Source: Exiguobacterium indicum HHS 31
Lineage (GTDB): Bacteria; Bacillota; Bacilli; Exiguobacteriales; Exiguobacteriaceae
Assembly (NCBI RefSeq): GCF_001939065.1
Contig: NZ_MPSZ01000001.1
Location: 1,240,001-1,304,000 of the forward strand
DNA: 64,000 bases
Reading direction: 5' to 3'
A program made the translations under genes and the position numbers. A model generated the notes under the pieces. It saw only the letters and a program-made list of their open reading frames with translations, searched no databases and had not been told where the DNA came from. Within the stretch, counting starts at the first letter, position 1; each line of letters begins with the position of its first letter. Positions 9,407 through 19,232 of the stretch are shown piece by piece.

Positions 9407-10177
9407 TTAAAACTGTTTCTTTAATTCAAGTAAGGCTTGTTTTGCTGCCTGTTGCTCTGCCTCTTTTTTCGATCGGCCTGTCCCGATCCCTTCCAGCTCA
9501 TCCGCGACTTGGACACGCGAGATGAATTCCCGACTATGCGCCGGACCGCGCTCCTCGATGATTTCATACTCGATGACACCTAAGCCGACACGTTGAATCG
9601 CTTCCTGCAATTGACTCTTGAAATCTGTCTGTTCTTCAAAAAAGCCTGTCGCCACTTTCGGAAAAACCGCTTCGGCGAGGAATCGTTCGGCTGCTTCGAT
9701 GCCTTGGTCAAGATACAAGGCGCCAATGAAGGATTCGAAGACATCCGCAAGTAAGGCTGGACGATTCCGACCACCGGTCAGTTCTTCCCCCTTACCTAAC
9801 AGAATCATATCGGAAAACTGATAGTGATTCGCAAATTGGACGAGTGACGGTTCACAGACGATTGCCGCTCGCAATTTCGTTAATTCCCCCTCGGAACGTT
9901 CCGGGTAGTGTTCGAATAGATAGCGTGACACCGTCAACTCTAAGACAGCGTCCCCTAAAAATTCTAGGCGTTCGTTATCCCCTTCCGACTCGCGTTGTTC
10001 ATTGACGAACGAAGAGTGCGTGAAGGCTTGTTTTAATAGCTCGACATTAGAAAACGTAATATTCAGGCGCTCTTGTAACGCTTCGAATTTCTGCTCGATT
10101 TGAGCGAGCGTCCGAGCATCCTTGCGTCGTTTTACATAGGGTCCTTTTCGGACACGACGTCCTTTTTGATTCGTCAT
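9407..10177 (-). CDS. rnc: Ribonuclease III
   Basis: Double-strand-specific endoribonuclease for rRNA and 4.5S RNA processing. The RNase III domain carries the signature [14 protein letters not shown] (68-81) and the second acidic cluster ([13 protein letters not shown]). A C-terminal dsRNA-binding domain (about 182-252) ends with [19 protein letters not shown]. The ATG at 10177 (256 residues) has AGGAGG six bases upstream; the frame's further upstream ATG has no such site. It follows acpP, as in Bacillus. Confidence 0.96.
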   Translation of the reverse strand: MTNQKGRRVRKGPYVKRRKDARTLAQIEQKFEALQERLNITFSNVELLKQAFTHSSFVNEQRESEGDNERLEFLGDAVLELTVSRYLFEHYPERSEGELTKLRAAIVCEPSLVQFANHYQFSDMILLGKGEELTGGRNRPALLADVFESFIGALYLDQGIEAAERFLAEAVFPKVATGFFEEQTDFKSQLQEAIQRVGLGVIEYEIIEERGPAHSREFISRVQVADELEGIGTGRSKKEAEQQAAKQALLELKKQF

Positions 10178-10193
10178 AGTTCCTCCTAAACAG

Positions 10194-10223
10194 CTAAAGC
10201 CCACCGCAAATTGCGGTGGGTCA
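10194..10223 (-). terminator. Hairpin between acpP and rnc (weak terminator)
   Basis: A 9-bp GC-rich stem (10200-10208 with 10212-10220, 3-nt loop), followed in the minus direction only by CTTTAG. The short U run suggests partial termination or an RNA-stabilising end for the abundant acpP message, with some read-through into rnc. Confidence 0.6.
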
Positions 10224-10233
10224 GCTTCAATGA

Positions 10234-10473
10234 TCAGACTTGTGTTTCGATGTAGTTGACGACATCGCCGACAGTCTTCAAGTTTTCTGCTTGCTCATCT
10301 TCGATCGTGATTTCGAACTTGTCTTCTAAGTCCATGACGAGTTCCATGACTTCGAGAGAGTCAGCACCGAGGTCGTCTTTGAACGATTTATCAAGTGTGA
10401 TTTCACTTTGTTCTTTTCCTAATTTTTCTGCGATTGCTTCTTGTACGTCTACTAAGATTTGTTCTTTTGTCAT
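10234..10473 (-). CDS. acpP: Acyl carrier protein
   Basis: Carries the growing acyl chain on a phosphopantetheine arm attached to the serine of [12 protein letters not shown]. The acidic 79-residue protein is of normal length. The start at 10473 follows GGAGGG; the longer open frame has no family match. It has its own strong promoter immediately upstream, separate from fabD-fabG, which fits the high ACP demand. Confidence 0.97.
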   Translation of the reverse strand: MTKEQILVDVQEAIAEKLGKEQSEITLDKSFKDDLGADSLEVMELVMDLEDKFEITIEDEQAENLKTVGDVVNYIETQV

Positions 10474-10495
10474 TTTAAAATCCCTCCATGAGTTG

Positions 10496-10524
10496 AGTAT
10501 ATAAGATGATTGCCGATTTGGCAA
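10496..10524 (-). promoter_or_regulatory. SigA-type promoter for acpP
   Basis: Minus strand: -35 TTGCCA (10524-10519), 17-base spacer, -10 TATACT (10501-10496). The predicted leader is only about 15 nt before the acpP ribosome binding site and start. Confidence 0.75.
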
Positions 10525-10543
10525 AGTACTACCGTTAGTTGTG

Positions 10544-11275
10544 TTACATCGTCATGCCGCCATCGACGGCAAGAGTTTGTCCTGTGATGTATCGCGCTTC
10601 ATCTGAAGCGATGAAACTGACGAGTGAAGCGATATCGTCCGTTTGACCGAAGCGTTTCAACGGAATTTGCCCGAGTGACAGGTTCCGCTGTTCTTCCGTC
10701 AATTCATCCGTCATGTCCGTCTCGATGAAGCCTGGACAGATAGCATTGACTGTGACACCTTTACTCGCGAGTTCACGTGCGACGGATTTCGTCAGCCCGA
10801 TCAGACCCGCTTTCGCTGCGACATAGTTCGCTTGCCCTGGATTTCCGGAAATACCGACGACTGATGCGATGTTGATGATACGACCGCTTGTTTTTAACAA
10901 TGGACGTGTCGCAGCTTGCGTGACGAGAAACGCACCTTTCAGATTCGTATCGATGACAGCATCGAAATCCGCTTCCTTCATGCGCATCAGCAAACCATCA
11001 CGCGTGATGCCGGCATTATTGACGACACAATCCAGTTGACCGAACGTGTCGATCGTCTGTTTGATCATCTGTTTGACAGCATCTGCTTCAGCGACATTCG
11101 CTTGAATCGCGAGTGCCTCTCCGCCTGCTTCCTTGATTTCACGGACGACTGCTTCCGCCTTGTCCGTGCTTCCTGCATAGTTGACGACGACACGGAAACC
11201 ATCTGTTGCCAATCGCTTCGCGATGGCAGCTCCGATGCCGCGTGACGCGCCAGTGACGAGTGCTACTTTACTCAA
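10544..11275 (-). CDS. fabG: 3-oxoacyl-ACP reductase
   Basis: NADPH-dependent ketoreductase of the fatty-acid elongation cycle, short-chain dehydrogenase family, 243 residues. Visible are the cofactor motif TGASRGIG (8-15), NNAG, and the catalytic set with Ser in the NIASVVG region and Tyr-x-x-x-Lys in NYVAAKAG. The start codon is TTG (11275-11273), overlapping the fabD stop as TTGA with GGAGGG upstream. This is translational coupling with a weak start codon. Confidence 0.96.
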   Translation of the reverse strand: MSKVALVTGASRGIGAAIAKRLATDGFRVVVNYAGSTDKAEAVVREIKEAGGEALAIQANVAEADAVKQMIKQTIDTFGQLDCVVNNAGITRDGLLMRMKEADFDAVIDTNLKGAFLVTQAATRPLLKTSGRIINIASVVGISGNPGQANYVAAKAGLIGLTKSVARELASKGVTVNAICPGFIETDMTDELTEEQRNLSLGQIPLKRFGQTDDIASLVSFIASDEARYITGQTLAVDGGMTM

Positions 11276-12192
11276 CGAATTCCCTCCGCTTCCAATTGCT
11301 CAAGTGTCGTGATGCTGATGATCTTCGCATCTTTTTTGATTCGTTTCACGAGACCGCTCAACGGAGATGATGGACCAAACTCGATGAATGTATCCGCACC
11401 TTCTTCGATCAGACGCTCAACGCATGATTCGAATCGAACCGGTGAGTAGAGCTGCTGAACGAGCAAACGAATCAATTCGTCTGGTTGATCATGGAACGCA
11501 CTGTCGACGTTCGAGATGAATTTCGTCTTCGCCGCTTCAAACGGTGACGAGACGAGAATGTCTTCGAATCGTGGTGCGAATGGTGTCATGAGTGACGAAT
11601 GGAACGCACCTGATACATCAAGCGGTAAGACACGTTTTGCTCCGAGCTCTTTTAACTTCGCTGTAGCGGATTCGACCGCTGCGATTTGTCCGGAGATGAC
11701 GAATTGCCCAGGACAGTTGTAGTTGGCGATTTGAACGATTTCTCCCGTCGCCGCAATCGATTCGACCGCGTGATGGGCTGCCTCGACATCATTCATGCCG
11801 ATGACCGCCGCCATCGTTCCACCCGTGACTTGATTCATGAGTTTTCCGCGTTCGCGGACGAGATAGACGGCTTCAGACGGTGTGATGACAGAAGCTGCGA
11901 CGAGCGCGCTATATTCTCCAACACTGTGTCCGAGTACGAAATCAGGTGTATGTCCTTGTGCTGCGTACTGCTGTGCGAGTAATGCACTGTGTGCGACGAT
12001 GGCTGGTTGAGCGATATCTGTTGCTTTCAATTCATCCTTCGTCCCTGTCGTCATCAGCGTCGTCAGATCCAGACCAATTCGCGTTCCGAGGTCAGCGAGT
12101 GCTTGGCGTGTCTCGTCTTGCGTGATGAGCGTCTGTCCCATTCCAGGCGTTTGTGACCCTTGTCCCGGAAACATCCAAACTGTTTTCCCCAT
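11272..12192 (-). CDS. fabD: Malonyl-CoA:ACP transacylase
   Basis: Transfers malonyl groups from CoA to ACP. The 306-residue product has the oxyanion-loop signature [12 protein letters not shown] near the N-terminus, the nucleophile motif GHSVGEYSA (Ser90) and GAFHSSLM with the partner histidine. AGAAGGAG precedes the ATG. It lies between plsX and fabG in the FapR-controlled operon. Confidence 0.97.
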   Translation of the reverse strand: MGKTVWMFPGQGSQTPGMGQTLITQDETRQALADLGTRIGLDLTTLMTTGTKDELKATDIAQPAIVAHSALLAQQYAAQGHTPDFVLGHSVGEYSALVAASVITPSEAVYLVRERGKLMNQVTGGTMAAVIGMNDVEAAHHAVESIAATGEIVQIANYNCPGQFVISGQIAAVESATAKLKELGAKRVLPLDVSGAFHSSLMTPFAPRFEDILVSSPFEAAKTKFISNVDSAFHDQPDELIRLLVQQLYSPVRFESCVERLIEEGADTFIEFGPSSPLSGLVKRIKKDAKIISITTLEQLEAEGIR

Positions 12193-12208
12193 CTCGTCTC
12201 ACTCCTTC

Positions 12209-13204
12209 TTAACGTGCTTTTGTTGCCTTCGCTTGAACGATTTTGGCAACGACTTCTTGTTCGACCATCTTTTCCGCTTGAACGAGCGCTCGGCTGAATG
12301 CGTAAGCATTACTTGAACCATGCGCCTTGATGACCGGAGCCGCAATCCCGAATAGTCCAGCACCGCCATATTCTTCATAGGCGAGCAACTGCTTCATTTT
12401 TTTCAACTTCGGTTTCAGTACGAGAGCGGCGAGCTTTGATGTCCACGAGCTCATGAATTGTTCCTTCATGACACCCATGATCATACTGGCTGCCCCTTCA
12501 GTACTTTTAAGTAACGTATTGCCGGCAAAACCTTCCGTGACGATGACATCGACGTCACCGCTCATCGCTTCTCTCGCCTCGACGTTCCCAACGAAATGAA
12601 TCGGTGCTGTCTCAAGTAGCGGATACGTTTCCTTCGTCAGTGCATTCCCTTTACCGGCTTCTGATCCGATATTCAAGAGTCCGACTTTTGGACGTGTGAT
12701 GCCGCGAACTTGTTCTGCGTAGACAGACCCCATGATGGCATAATCGAGCAGATGCTCTGCCTTCGCATCCGGGTTGGCGCCAACATCTAAGATGACGACA
12801 CCTTTCCCATTACGTGTCGGGAAAGTCGGGGCCAGTGCAGGACGGTCAACTCCTTCGATTCGACCGATGACGAACAATCCGGCAGTCATGAGCGCTCCCG
12901 TGTTGCCTGCTGAAATCAAGGCATCTGCCTCTCCTGATTTCACCAGGTTTGCAGCCACAACGAGTGAGCTATCTTTCTTGCGGCGAATCGCACGTACCGG
13001 TTCGTCTTCTCCGGTGATGACGGATGCCGCGTGGACGATCGTCACGCGCGGATCCTCGATTGTGTATGAGCGTAATTTCAACTCATCTCCGACTAGTCGG
13101 ATATCGATGTCTTCGTTTGGACGTTCTGCCAAATAGGCAACGACCCCTTCTACGATGGCACGGGGTGCGTGATCGCCCCCCATAGCGTCAACTGCTAAAA
13201 TCAT
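12209..13204 (-). CDS. plsX: Phosphate acyltransferase PlsX
   Basis: Makes acyl-phosphate from acyl-ACP, the first step of the PlsX/PlsY phospholipid route. At 331 residues it is full length, with the diagnostic start [14 protein letters not shown] and the GNTGALM, SEAGKGN and GFAGNTLLK segments. Its ATG overlaps the fapR stop by four bases, so regulator and enzyme are co-translated. Confidence 0.97.
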   Translation of the reverse strand: MILAVDAMGGDHAPRAIVEGVVAYLAERPNEDIDIRLVGDELKLRSYTIEDPRVTIVHAASVITGEDEPVRAIRRKKDSSLVVAANLVKSGEADALISAGNTGALMTAGLFVIGRIEGVDRPALAPTFPTRNGKGVVILDVGANPDAKAEHLLDYAIMGSVYAEQVRGITRPKVGLLNIGSEAGKGNALTKETYPLLETAPIHFVGNVEAREAMSGDVDVIVTEGFAGNTLLKSTEGAASMIMGVMKEQFMSSWTSKLAALVLKPKLKKMKQLLAYEEYGGAGLFGIAAPVIKAHGSSNAYAFSRALVQAEKMVEQEVVAKIVQAKATKAR

Positions 13205-13770
13205 TTCGATTCCTCCTTACTACTTCGATACACTGTGAACTCACCGATAAAGACACATTCTTCACCGACATAACTCTCCACCGTGATGTCAGAACGCCCA
13301 TCTTGACGATGGGAACTGACGAACGCCTTCGCAACGACGCGTTCTCCGACATGAACGGAGCGTGTGAACTGAACGTTCGCACGTGTCGTCAACGCGAGTT
13401 CATCGTCGATGAGCGCAATCGCAAGCGAGTTTGCCTGCGCGAACAAAATATGTCCGCGGGCGATTGCATTCCGACTAAACGCATGTTCCGGCAAAATCTC
13501 AAGGATCGAGATCGCAGATGTATCGAGTTTCAGGTCAATCATATCACCAATGACTTCATTTTCAGTCAACGTACGCACATCATCCAGCCGTTCGGTCGCG
13601 ACGTGTTTAATTCGCTCCCGTAATTCCGGAATCTTTAATTCCATCCGGTCGAGACGAATCGTCTGAATACTGACACGGAATCGTGTCGCCAGCGCTTCAT
13701 CCGTGATGAACGGATTTTGCTCGATCGTCTGTAATAATTCTTGTTGTCTCTCTTTTTTAGGTACCCGCAT
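13201..13770 (-). CDS. fapR: Fatty acid and phospholipid biosynthesis repressor FapR
   Basis: DeoR-like transcription factor that senses malonyl-CoA and represses lipid-synthesis genes. A helix-turn-helix region lies at residues 18-55 ([21 protein letters not shown]) and a hot-dog-fold effector domain follows ([25 protein letters not shown]). The ATG at 13770 (189 residues) follows GGAGGAAC; the frame upstream of it is not conserved. A FapR box lies at its promoter, so it represses its own operon fapR-plsX-fabD-fabG. Confidence 0.96.
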   Translation of the reverse strand: MRVPKKERQQELLQTIEQNPFITDEALATRFRVSIQTIRLDRMELKIPELRERIKHVATERLDDVRTLTENEVIGDMIDLKLDTSAISILEILPEHAFSRNAIARGHILFAQANSLAIALIDDELALTTRANVQFTRSVHVGERVVAKAFVSSHRQDGRSDITVESYVGEECVFIGEFTVYRSSKEESK

Positions 13771-13802
13771 GTATGTTCCTCCCACAAGAAGGATGACCAC
13801 TA

Positions 13803-13819
13803 TTATTACCTGGTACTAA
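13803..13819. promoter_or_regulatory. FapR operator
   Basis: Minus-strand TTAGTACCAGGTAATAA is a 17-bp inverted repeat with one mismatch (TTAGTACC facing GGTAATAA). It matches the type of site known for FapR and sits immediately downstream of the -10, over the expected transcription start. Confidence 0.85.
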
Positions 13820-13823
13820 TAGT

Positions 13824-13852
13824 AGTATATATCCCTTGTTGTTCACTTTCAA
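13824..13852 (-). promoter_or_regulatory. SigA-type promoter for fapR-plsX-fabD-fabG
   Basis: -35 TTGAAA (13852-13847), 17-base spacer, -10 TATACT (13829-13824), with the FapR box directly downstream. Repressor binding would block initiation until malonyl-CoA accumulates. Confidence 0.85.
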
Positions 13853-13855
13853 GTA

Positions 13856-15886
13856 TTATTCGATTCTTTCTCCTTCAAGTAGCCCTTGTCGTTCGATATA
13901 GTCACGCAAGACATCGTATTCCGGCGCTTGCCAAAAGGCGTCCGATCGCAGTAATCGGACTGCATCTTGTCGCGCAGTTTCCATGACTTGTATATCGAGC
14001 GCCGGATCGGTCAAGACGAAGCGCGGTAATCCACTTTGTTCGGTACCGAAGAAATTTCCGGCTCCGCGCAGTTTTAAATCCTTTTCCGCTAGCTTGAAGC
14101 CATCGTTCGTCTCCGTCATCGTCTTGATCCGTTCTTTTCCCGTATCGGAAGAGGGATCGGCGATTAGAATACAGTAAGACTGGGCATCGCCTCGACCAAC
14201 GCGTCCTCTTAATTGGTGTAATTGCGCAAGACCGAAGCGTTCTGCATCATGAATGACGATGATCGATGCGTTCGGAACGTTCACGCCGACCTCGACGACC
14301 GTCGTTGAAACAAGGATTTGAACAGTATTCTCCTTGAATGCCTGCATGACCTCGTCTTTTTCTGAAGAAGTCAAGCGCCCATGCATCAAACCGACATGAT
14401 AGGGCTTGAACCGCTCGGTCAATGTCGCATGTAATTCGATCGCATTTTGAACTTCGAGTGATTCGGATTCCTCGATCAATGGCGTGATGACGTAGGCTTG
14501 TCGACCTTGCGACAATTCTTTCTCGACGAATCCGAAAACGCGTTCCATCTGTTGCGGTTTCGCCCAGTAGGTCTCGATTTCCTTTCGTCCCGCCGGCATC
14601 TCATCGATGATCGAAACATCCATATCTCCAAAGACCGATATCGCAAGCGTACGCGGAATCGGTGTCGCTGTCATATATAATACATCTGCCTGTTCAGCTT
14701 TCGCGCGCAACCGCTTCCGTTGTTCGACACCGAAGCGATGTTGTTCATCGGTGATGACGAGGTGTAATGCCTTGAACTGGACGGTGTCTTGAATCAGCGC
14801 ATGTGTTCCGACTAAGACGTCGATCTCTCCTGTTACAAGAGCTTCGAGCAAGTGTGCACGCGCTTTCCCTTTAACGGAACTCGTCAGTAAACCGACTCGG
14901 ATCCCAAGTGGTTCAAGCAATGGGGCCAGCGACGCTGCATGCTGTTCCGCTAAAATTTCGGTCGGCACCATCAAGGCACCTTGTTTTCCGGCACGAACCG
15001 TCGCGAACAAGGCGATGGCTGCGATGACGGTCTTTCCGCTTCCGACATCTCCTTGCAACAACCGATTCATTCGTTCGCCGCGACCGATGTCGTCTAGAAT
15101 CTCTTTTGTCACACGTTGCTGTGCACCTGTCAGCGGAAACGGCAGGCTCTTGATGAAATTGGCAATATCCGTTTCATGTAAAGGCAAGGCAATCCCTTGA
15201 CCTTTCCGTCGTCCAAGACGTAACGCCTGTAATTTCAGTTGGAAATAGAGGCACTCCTCGTAGACATAACTGCGACGAGCAGCCGTTAACTCTTGTCGAT
15301 TCGTTGGGAAATGAAGCGACTTCAACATCGTCATCCGGTCTTGCAACCGATACGTCTTCCGGATGCTATCCGGGATTCGTTCAGCTAATGCCTCAGTCTC
15401 CTTGAACGCCAAGTCGACGACGCGTCGGAATGTCTTCATCCGCATGTCACCCCGGAGCGAGTAAACGGGTGTCAATTCGCCTTCGATTGCCCCGAATTGC
15501 AATTCCGTCGCAGAGATCGTCATCCGGTGTAAATCCCACTTGCCACTGACCGTCACTTCTGCTCCAAGTTGCAATTGGTCTTTGTAGAATGCCCGGTTGA
15601 ACATCGTTACGGTCACACTATACCGTTCTTCAACGAGCAAACGGAACGTTAAACGATTTTTTCCTTTGCCGTAATAGCGCACAAGTGGTTCAGACTGGAC
15701 TTGACCCGTGAACTTGACTTTATCCTCATGGATTGCTTCCGTTAGACTTCCCGTCACGAAGTCGTCATAACGAAACGGGACGTGCTCGAGCACGTCCGCA
15801 ACGGTGAGAATATTCATCTCTTCTAGTTTTTTCGCTAAATCCCGTCCGACACCTTTTAATGTCTTGACGTCACGTGATGGATTCAT
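13856..15886 (-). CDS. recG: ATP-dependent DNA helicase RecG
   Basis: Branch-migrating helicase that regresses stalled forks and processes Holliday junctions. It has an N-terminal wedge/OB domain (about 50-180), helicase motif I GDVGSGKTV, a Walker B of DEQH type (TDEQHRFGV), motif III TATPIPRT, and motif VI (QLRGRVGRG). The ATG at 15886 (676 residues) follows GGAGAG and agrees with homologues starting near LKGVGRDLAKKL. The gene's start lies inside the last codons of sdaAA (17-base overlap). Confidence 0.95.
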   Translation of the reverse strand: MNPSRDVKTLKGVGRDLAKKLEEMNILTVADVLEHVPFRYDDFVTGSLTEAIHEDKVKFTGQVQSEPLVRYYGKGKNRLTFRLLVEERYSVTVTMFNRAFYKDQLQLGAEVTVSGKWDLHRMTISATELQFGAIEGELTPVYSLRGDMRMKTFRRVVDLAFKETEALAERIPDSIRKTYRLQDRMTMLKSLHFPTNRQELTAARRSYVYEECLYFQLKLQALRLGRRKGQGIALPLHETDIANFIKSLPFPLTGAQQRVTKEILDDIGRGERMNRLLQGDVGSGKTVIAAIALFATVRAGKQGALMVPTEILAEQHAASLAPLLEPLGIRVGLLTSSVKGKARAHLLEALVTGEIDVLVGTHALIQDTVQFKALHLVITDEQHRFGVEQRKRLRAKAEQADVLYMTATPIPRTLAISVFGDMDVSIIDEMPAGRKEIETYWAKPQQMERVFGFVEKELSQGRQAYVITPLIEESESLEVQNAIELHATLTERFKPYHVGLMHGRLTSSEKDEVMQAFKENTVQILVSTTVVEVGVNVPNASIIVIHDAERFGLAQLHQLRGRVGRGDAQSYCILIADPSSDTGKERIKTMTETNDGFKLAEKDLKLRGAGNFFGTEQSGLPRFVLTDPALDIQVMETARQDAVRLLRSDAFWQAPEYDVLRDYIERQGLLEGERIE

Positions 15887-16766
15887 TCGATAACTCTCCG
15901 AAGATTTTCGCTTCGAGCCAGCGACCCGTCGGCGTATTCGCGAGTCCACCTTTTGCTGTCTCGCGAAGCGCAGACGGCATCATCTGACCAATCTCATGCA
16001 TGGCTGAGATGACTTCATCACACGGAATCCGTGACGTGATTCCAGCGAGTGCCATGTCGGCAGCGACAACAGCATTCGCCCCACCCATCGCATTGCGTTT
16101 CACGCATGGCACTTCGACGAGTCCTGCAACAGGATCACAGACGAGTCCAAGCATGTTCTTCAGCGCGATCGCAAAAGCATGCGCTGACTGATCCGGTGTT
16201 CCGCCCGCCATCTCAACGATGGCAGCTGCTGCCATCGCTGTTGCCGAACCGACTTCTGCTTGACAGCCACCAGCCGCTCCAGAAATCGATGCATTGTTCG
16301 CGACGACGAAACCAAACGCACCGGATGTGAACAAGAAGCGTAACATCTGTTCACGCGTTGGGTTTAACCGATCTTTGACAGCAAATAGTGTACCTGGTAC
16401 GACGCCGGCACTCCCTGCCGTTGGTGTCGCACAAATTTTTCCCATCGCAGCATTGACTTCATTCGTTCCGATTGCTTTACTGACGGCATCAAGTAGCAAA
16501 TCTCCTGACAAACCTTTACCTGAAGCACGGTATCGTTGAAGCAAGACAGCATCCCCACCGGTCAGTCCTGTCACCGACTGGACACCGTCACCATCAAGTG
16601 AACGAGCGACTGCTTCTTCCATCACTTGTAGGTTTCGTTCCATCATCGCATAGACTTCATCTCGCTCTAAATGACGAACCGTCATCTCTTGCTCGATCAT
16701 GACTTCCGAAATCGGAATATTTCGTTCCGTCGCGATGGCGACGAGTTCTTTTACGGATTTAAACAT
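15870..16766 (-). CDS. sdaAA: L-serine dehydratase, alpha subunit
   Basis: Catalytic subunit of the iron-sulfur L-serine ammonia-lyase, which turns serine into pyruvate and ammonia. The 298 residues contain the expected cysteines in KICATPTAGSAG, GGCQAEVGSA and LVCDPVAGLVEVPC, which hold the oxygen-sensitive 4Fe-4S cluster. It follows sdaAB by four bases and uses GGGAGAG, which straddles the sdaAB end. Same order as in Bacillus. Confidence 0.95.
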   Translation of the reverse strand: MFKSVKELVAIATERNIPISEVMIEQEMTVRHLERDEVYAMMERNLQVMEEAVARSLDGDGVQSVTGLTGGDAVLLQRYRASGKGLSGDLLLDAVSKAIGTNEVNAAMGKICATPTAGSAGVVPGTLFAVKDRLNPTREQMLRFLFTSGAFGFVVANNASISGAAGGCQAEVGSATAMAAAAIVEMAGGTPDQSAHAFAIALKNMLGLVCDPVAGLVEVPCVKRNAMGGANAVVAADMALAGITSRIPCDEVISAMHEIGQMMPSALRETAKGGLANTPTGRWLEAKIFGELSNESIT

Positions 16767-16770
16767 GTCT

Positions 16771-17433
16771 TCACTCTCCCATCATGACGGCACGCTCGAC
16801 TTGAGGTAACCGATCGATTTCTTCCAACACTTCTGCCGTTATCCGGTCATCAATCTCAATTGCCATGAGTGCTTGTTTTCCTTTTTCATGCCGTGACACT
16901 TCCATATGCCCGATGTTGATTTCGTAATCAGCCAAAATGCTCGTCACGGCTGCAATCGCACCAAAGCGGTCATGGTGCAAGACGACGAGTGCCGGCCCCC
17001 CACCGGACAAACGAAGCGGTACACCATTTAATTCCGTGATTTCAATCGTTCCCCCACCAATTGAAATACCAACCAATTCAAACTCTTCTACTCCATTCGT
17101 CAAATGGACACGAGCCGTATTCGGATGATCCGTCAACGCTTCACTCGTCTCGAAATGAATCTCAATCCCTTTCGACTTCGCGATATCGATCGATTGTGGA
17201 ATCCGGTCGTCAAACGTATCGTATCCGAGAACACCGCCGATGATGGCGACATCCGTTCCATGTCCACGATACGTATCCGCGAATGAACCGTAAAACGTGA
17301 TGTGGATGACAGTAGGCGTTTCCCCGAATAATTTACCCGCCATCAATCCAATCCGTGCAGCCCCTGCTGTATGCGAGCTCGATGGACCAACCATGACTGG
17401 TCCGATGATGTCAAAGACGCTACGATATTTCAT
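16771..17433 (-). CDS. sdaAB: L-serine dehydratase, beta subunit
   Basis: Partner subunit of SdaAA, 220 residues. The N-terminal part has the family signature DIIGPVMVGPSSSHTAGA, and the C-terminal 75 residues look like an ACT domain (VTSILADYEINIGHMEVSRHEKGKQ region), which probably binds serine or the alpha subunit. GAGGGG lies before the ATG. A candidate promoter overlapped by a hairpin lies upstream. Confidence 0.95.
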   Translation of the reverse strand: MKYRSVFDIIGPVMVGPSSSHTAGAARIGLMAGKLFGETPTVIHITFYGSFADTYRGHGTDVAIIGGVLGYDTFDDRIPQSIDIAKSKGIEIHFETSEALTDHPNTARVHLTNGVEEFELVGISIGGGTIEITELNGVPLRLSGGGPALVVLHHDRFGAIAAVTSILADYEINIGHMEVSRHEKGKQALMAIEIDDRITAEVLEEIDRLPQVERAVMMGE

Positions 17434-17462
17434 TTCTTTTCCCCTCTCTATGAAACAAACGA

Positions 17463-17495
17463 AATCCCACCTCTATTATCGCAGATGGTGGGATT
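17463..17495 (-). terminator. Hairpin upstream of sdaAB (terminator or operator)
   Basis: A perfect 9-bp stem AATCCCACC/GGTGGGATT with a 15-nt loop and a modest U-rich tail. It may end the yloU-yloV message. It also spans a possible sdaAB promoter, so an operator role is equally possible. Confidence 0.45.
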
Positions 17496-17503
17496 CGTGA
17501 AAA
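17475..17503 (-). promoter_or_regulatory. Possible sdaAB-sdaAA promoter
   Basis: Minus strand: -35-like TTTTCA (17503-17498), 17-base spacer, -10-like GATAAT (17480-17475) preceded by TGC. The match is moderate and lies within the 9-bp dyad described separately. Confidence 0.35.
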
Positions 17504-17533
17504 GGCTAGTCGCCCTTTTTCAGTATGATGGTT

Positions 17534-19207
17534 TTATTCGACGCTTAAAATGTACGAATAAAGTGGTTGTTTGCCGTCGTGGACTTCCACTTCAGCATCC
17601 GGATTGACCGATTCGATGTACGCGACGAGTGCGTCAACTTCTTCTGTCGAGACGCCTTCACCGTAAAGAACCGTGATGATTTCGTCGTCCTCAGTGACGA
17701 GTGTATCGACGAGTTTCTTGACTGCACCAAGACTTGAAGCGTCCGTAGCGACGATTTGTTTTTCAGCAATCGCCATATGGTCGTCCTTCTTGATTTCTAC
17801 ACCATCGATGTTCGTATCACGTACGGCATATGTGACTTGTCCCGACTTAACGGCTGCAATCGCATCTGCCATGTGCGCTTCGTTCTCTTCGACAGTCGCT
17901 TCTGGATTATAGACGATTGTTGCTGCTAAACCTTGTGGAACTGTTTTTGATTTCACGACCGTCACACCACAATTCGCAACAGATGCTGCTTGTTCAGCGG
18001 CCATGATGATGTTTGAGTTGTTTGGATAGACATAAACGTGTTCAGCGTGTGCATCCTCGATCGCCTTAACGATATCTTCCGTCGACGGGTTCATCGTTTG
18101 TCCGCCTTCGATGACGACACTGACACCGAGTGATTTAAAGAGTTCGCTGATTCCTTCACCCATTGCGACTGTCACGAGGGCTGCTTTCGCTTTTGCCTTC
18201 GGTGCAGCGACTGGAGTGACTTGGTTCGCACCTTCTTCTTCAAGGATCGTCGAGTGTTGTTGACGCATGTTTTCAATCTTAACAGCGACGAGTTCACCGA
18301 AACGTTGTCCTTTTGTGATGACTTCTCCTGGTGTTTCAACGTGGACGTGAACTTTAAGGAGTTCTTCATCCGCTACGACGAGCAACGAATCACCGAATTC
18401 CGCTAATTCGTTCCGGAAGTCTTCTTCGCTGAACGGTGCATTCGCAAGCTTGTCATCTTGGAAACGAACCATGATTTCCGTGCAGTAACCGTAATGGATT
18501 TCTTCTGTCGACATGAAGCTTTGAGCCGTTTTATGATGCTCTGCTTCGACGAGTGCTTCCATGACAGGTGCATGCGGCTTGTCGAGTTCTTTTCCTTCGA
18601 GTGTTGCGAGGAATCCTTCATAGATACAGACGAGACCTTGACCACCAGAGTCAACGACGCCTACTTCTTTTAATACCGGAAGAAGTTCTGGTGTACCGTC
18701 GAGCGATACTTTCGAAGCTTCGACGAGTTGACGCATCAACTCTAAGAAATCCGTCGTCGTCTCAGATTGTGCGATAGCAGCGACAGCTGTTTCACGGGCA
18801 ACCGTCAAGATTGTTCCTTCAACGGGTTTCATGACTGCTTTGTATGCAGTATCGACACCTTTTTGTAACGCATCTGCGAATTCCTTCGTATCAATCGTTG
18901 TTTTGCCTTCGATTGATTTCGAGAATCCACGGAACAATTGGCTTAAGATGACGCCAGAGTTTCCGCGCGCCCCCATCAATAATCCACGTGCGAAGACGTT
19001 TGCGACTTCCGATACAGAATCCGAAGTTGATTTACCTGCTTCTTTTGCACCTGAAGTCATCGTCAAATTCATGTTCGTTCCCGTATCACCATCTGGCACA
19101 GGGAAGACGTTCAATGAATCGACGAAATCTGCATTTTGATAGAGATTCGCCGCGCCATTTTGAATCATCTTGACTAACTGCGCTCCTGTTAAACGATCTA
19201 CACTCAC
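17534..19207 (-). CDS. DAK2/FakA-like fatty-acid kinase
   Basis: YloV family protein. The N-terminal DhaL-like (DAK2) ATP domain shows NVFPVPDGDTGTNMNLT and GARGNSGVILSQ; a middle domain and a C-terminal DegV-like region follow. Staphylococcal FakA of this family phosphorylates exogenous fatty acids held by a FakB partner, and the same role is likely here; FakB is not in the window. I start at GTG 19207 (557 residues) because GGAGG lies just upstream; an in-frame ATG at 19240 overlaps the yloU end and has no such site. Downstream of yloU, as in Bacillus. Confidence 0.88.
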   Translation of the reverse strand: MSVDRLTGAQLVKMIQNGAANLYQNADFVDSLNVFPVPDGDTGTNMNLTMTSGAKEAGKSTSDSVSEVANVFARGLLMGARGNSGVILSQLFRGFSKSIEGKTTIDTKEFADALQKGVDTAYKAVMKPVEGTILTVARETAVAAIAQSETTTDFLELMRQLVEASKVSLDGTPELLPVLKEVGVVDSGGQGLVCIYEGFLATLEGKELDKPHAPVMEALVEAEHHKTAQSFMSTEEIHYGYCTEIMVRFQDDKLANAPFSEEDFRNELAEFGDSLLVVADEELLKVHVHVETPGEVITKGQRFGELVAVKIENMRQQHSTILEEEGANQVTPVAAPKAKAKAALVTVAMGEGISELFKSLGVSVVIEGGQTMNPSTEDIVKAIEDAHAEHVYVYPNNSNIIMAAEQAASVANCGVTVVKSKTVPQGLAATIVYNPEATVEENEAHMADAIAAVKSGQVTYAVRDTNIDGVEIKKDDHMAIAEKQIVATDASSLGAVKKLVDTLVTEDDEIITVLYGEGVSTEEVDALVAYIESVNPDAEVEVHDGKQPLYSYILSVE

Positions 19208-19232
19208 TAAAGTTTCCTCCTCTATTCCCGCC

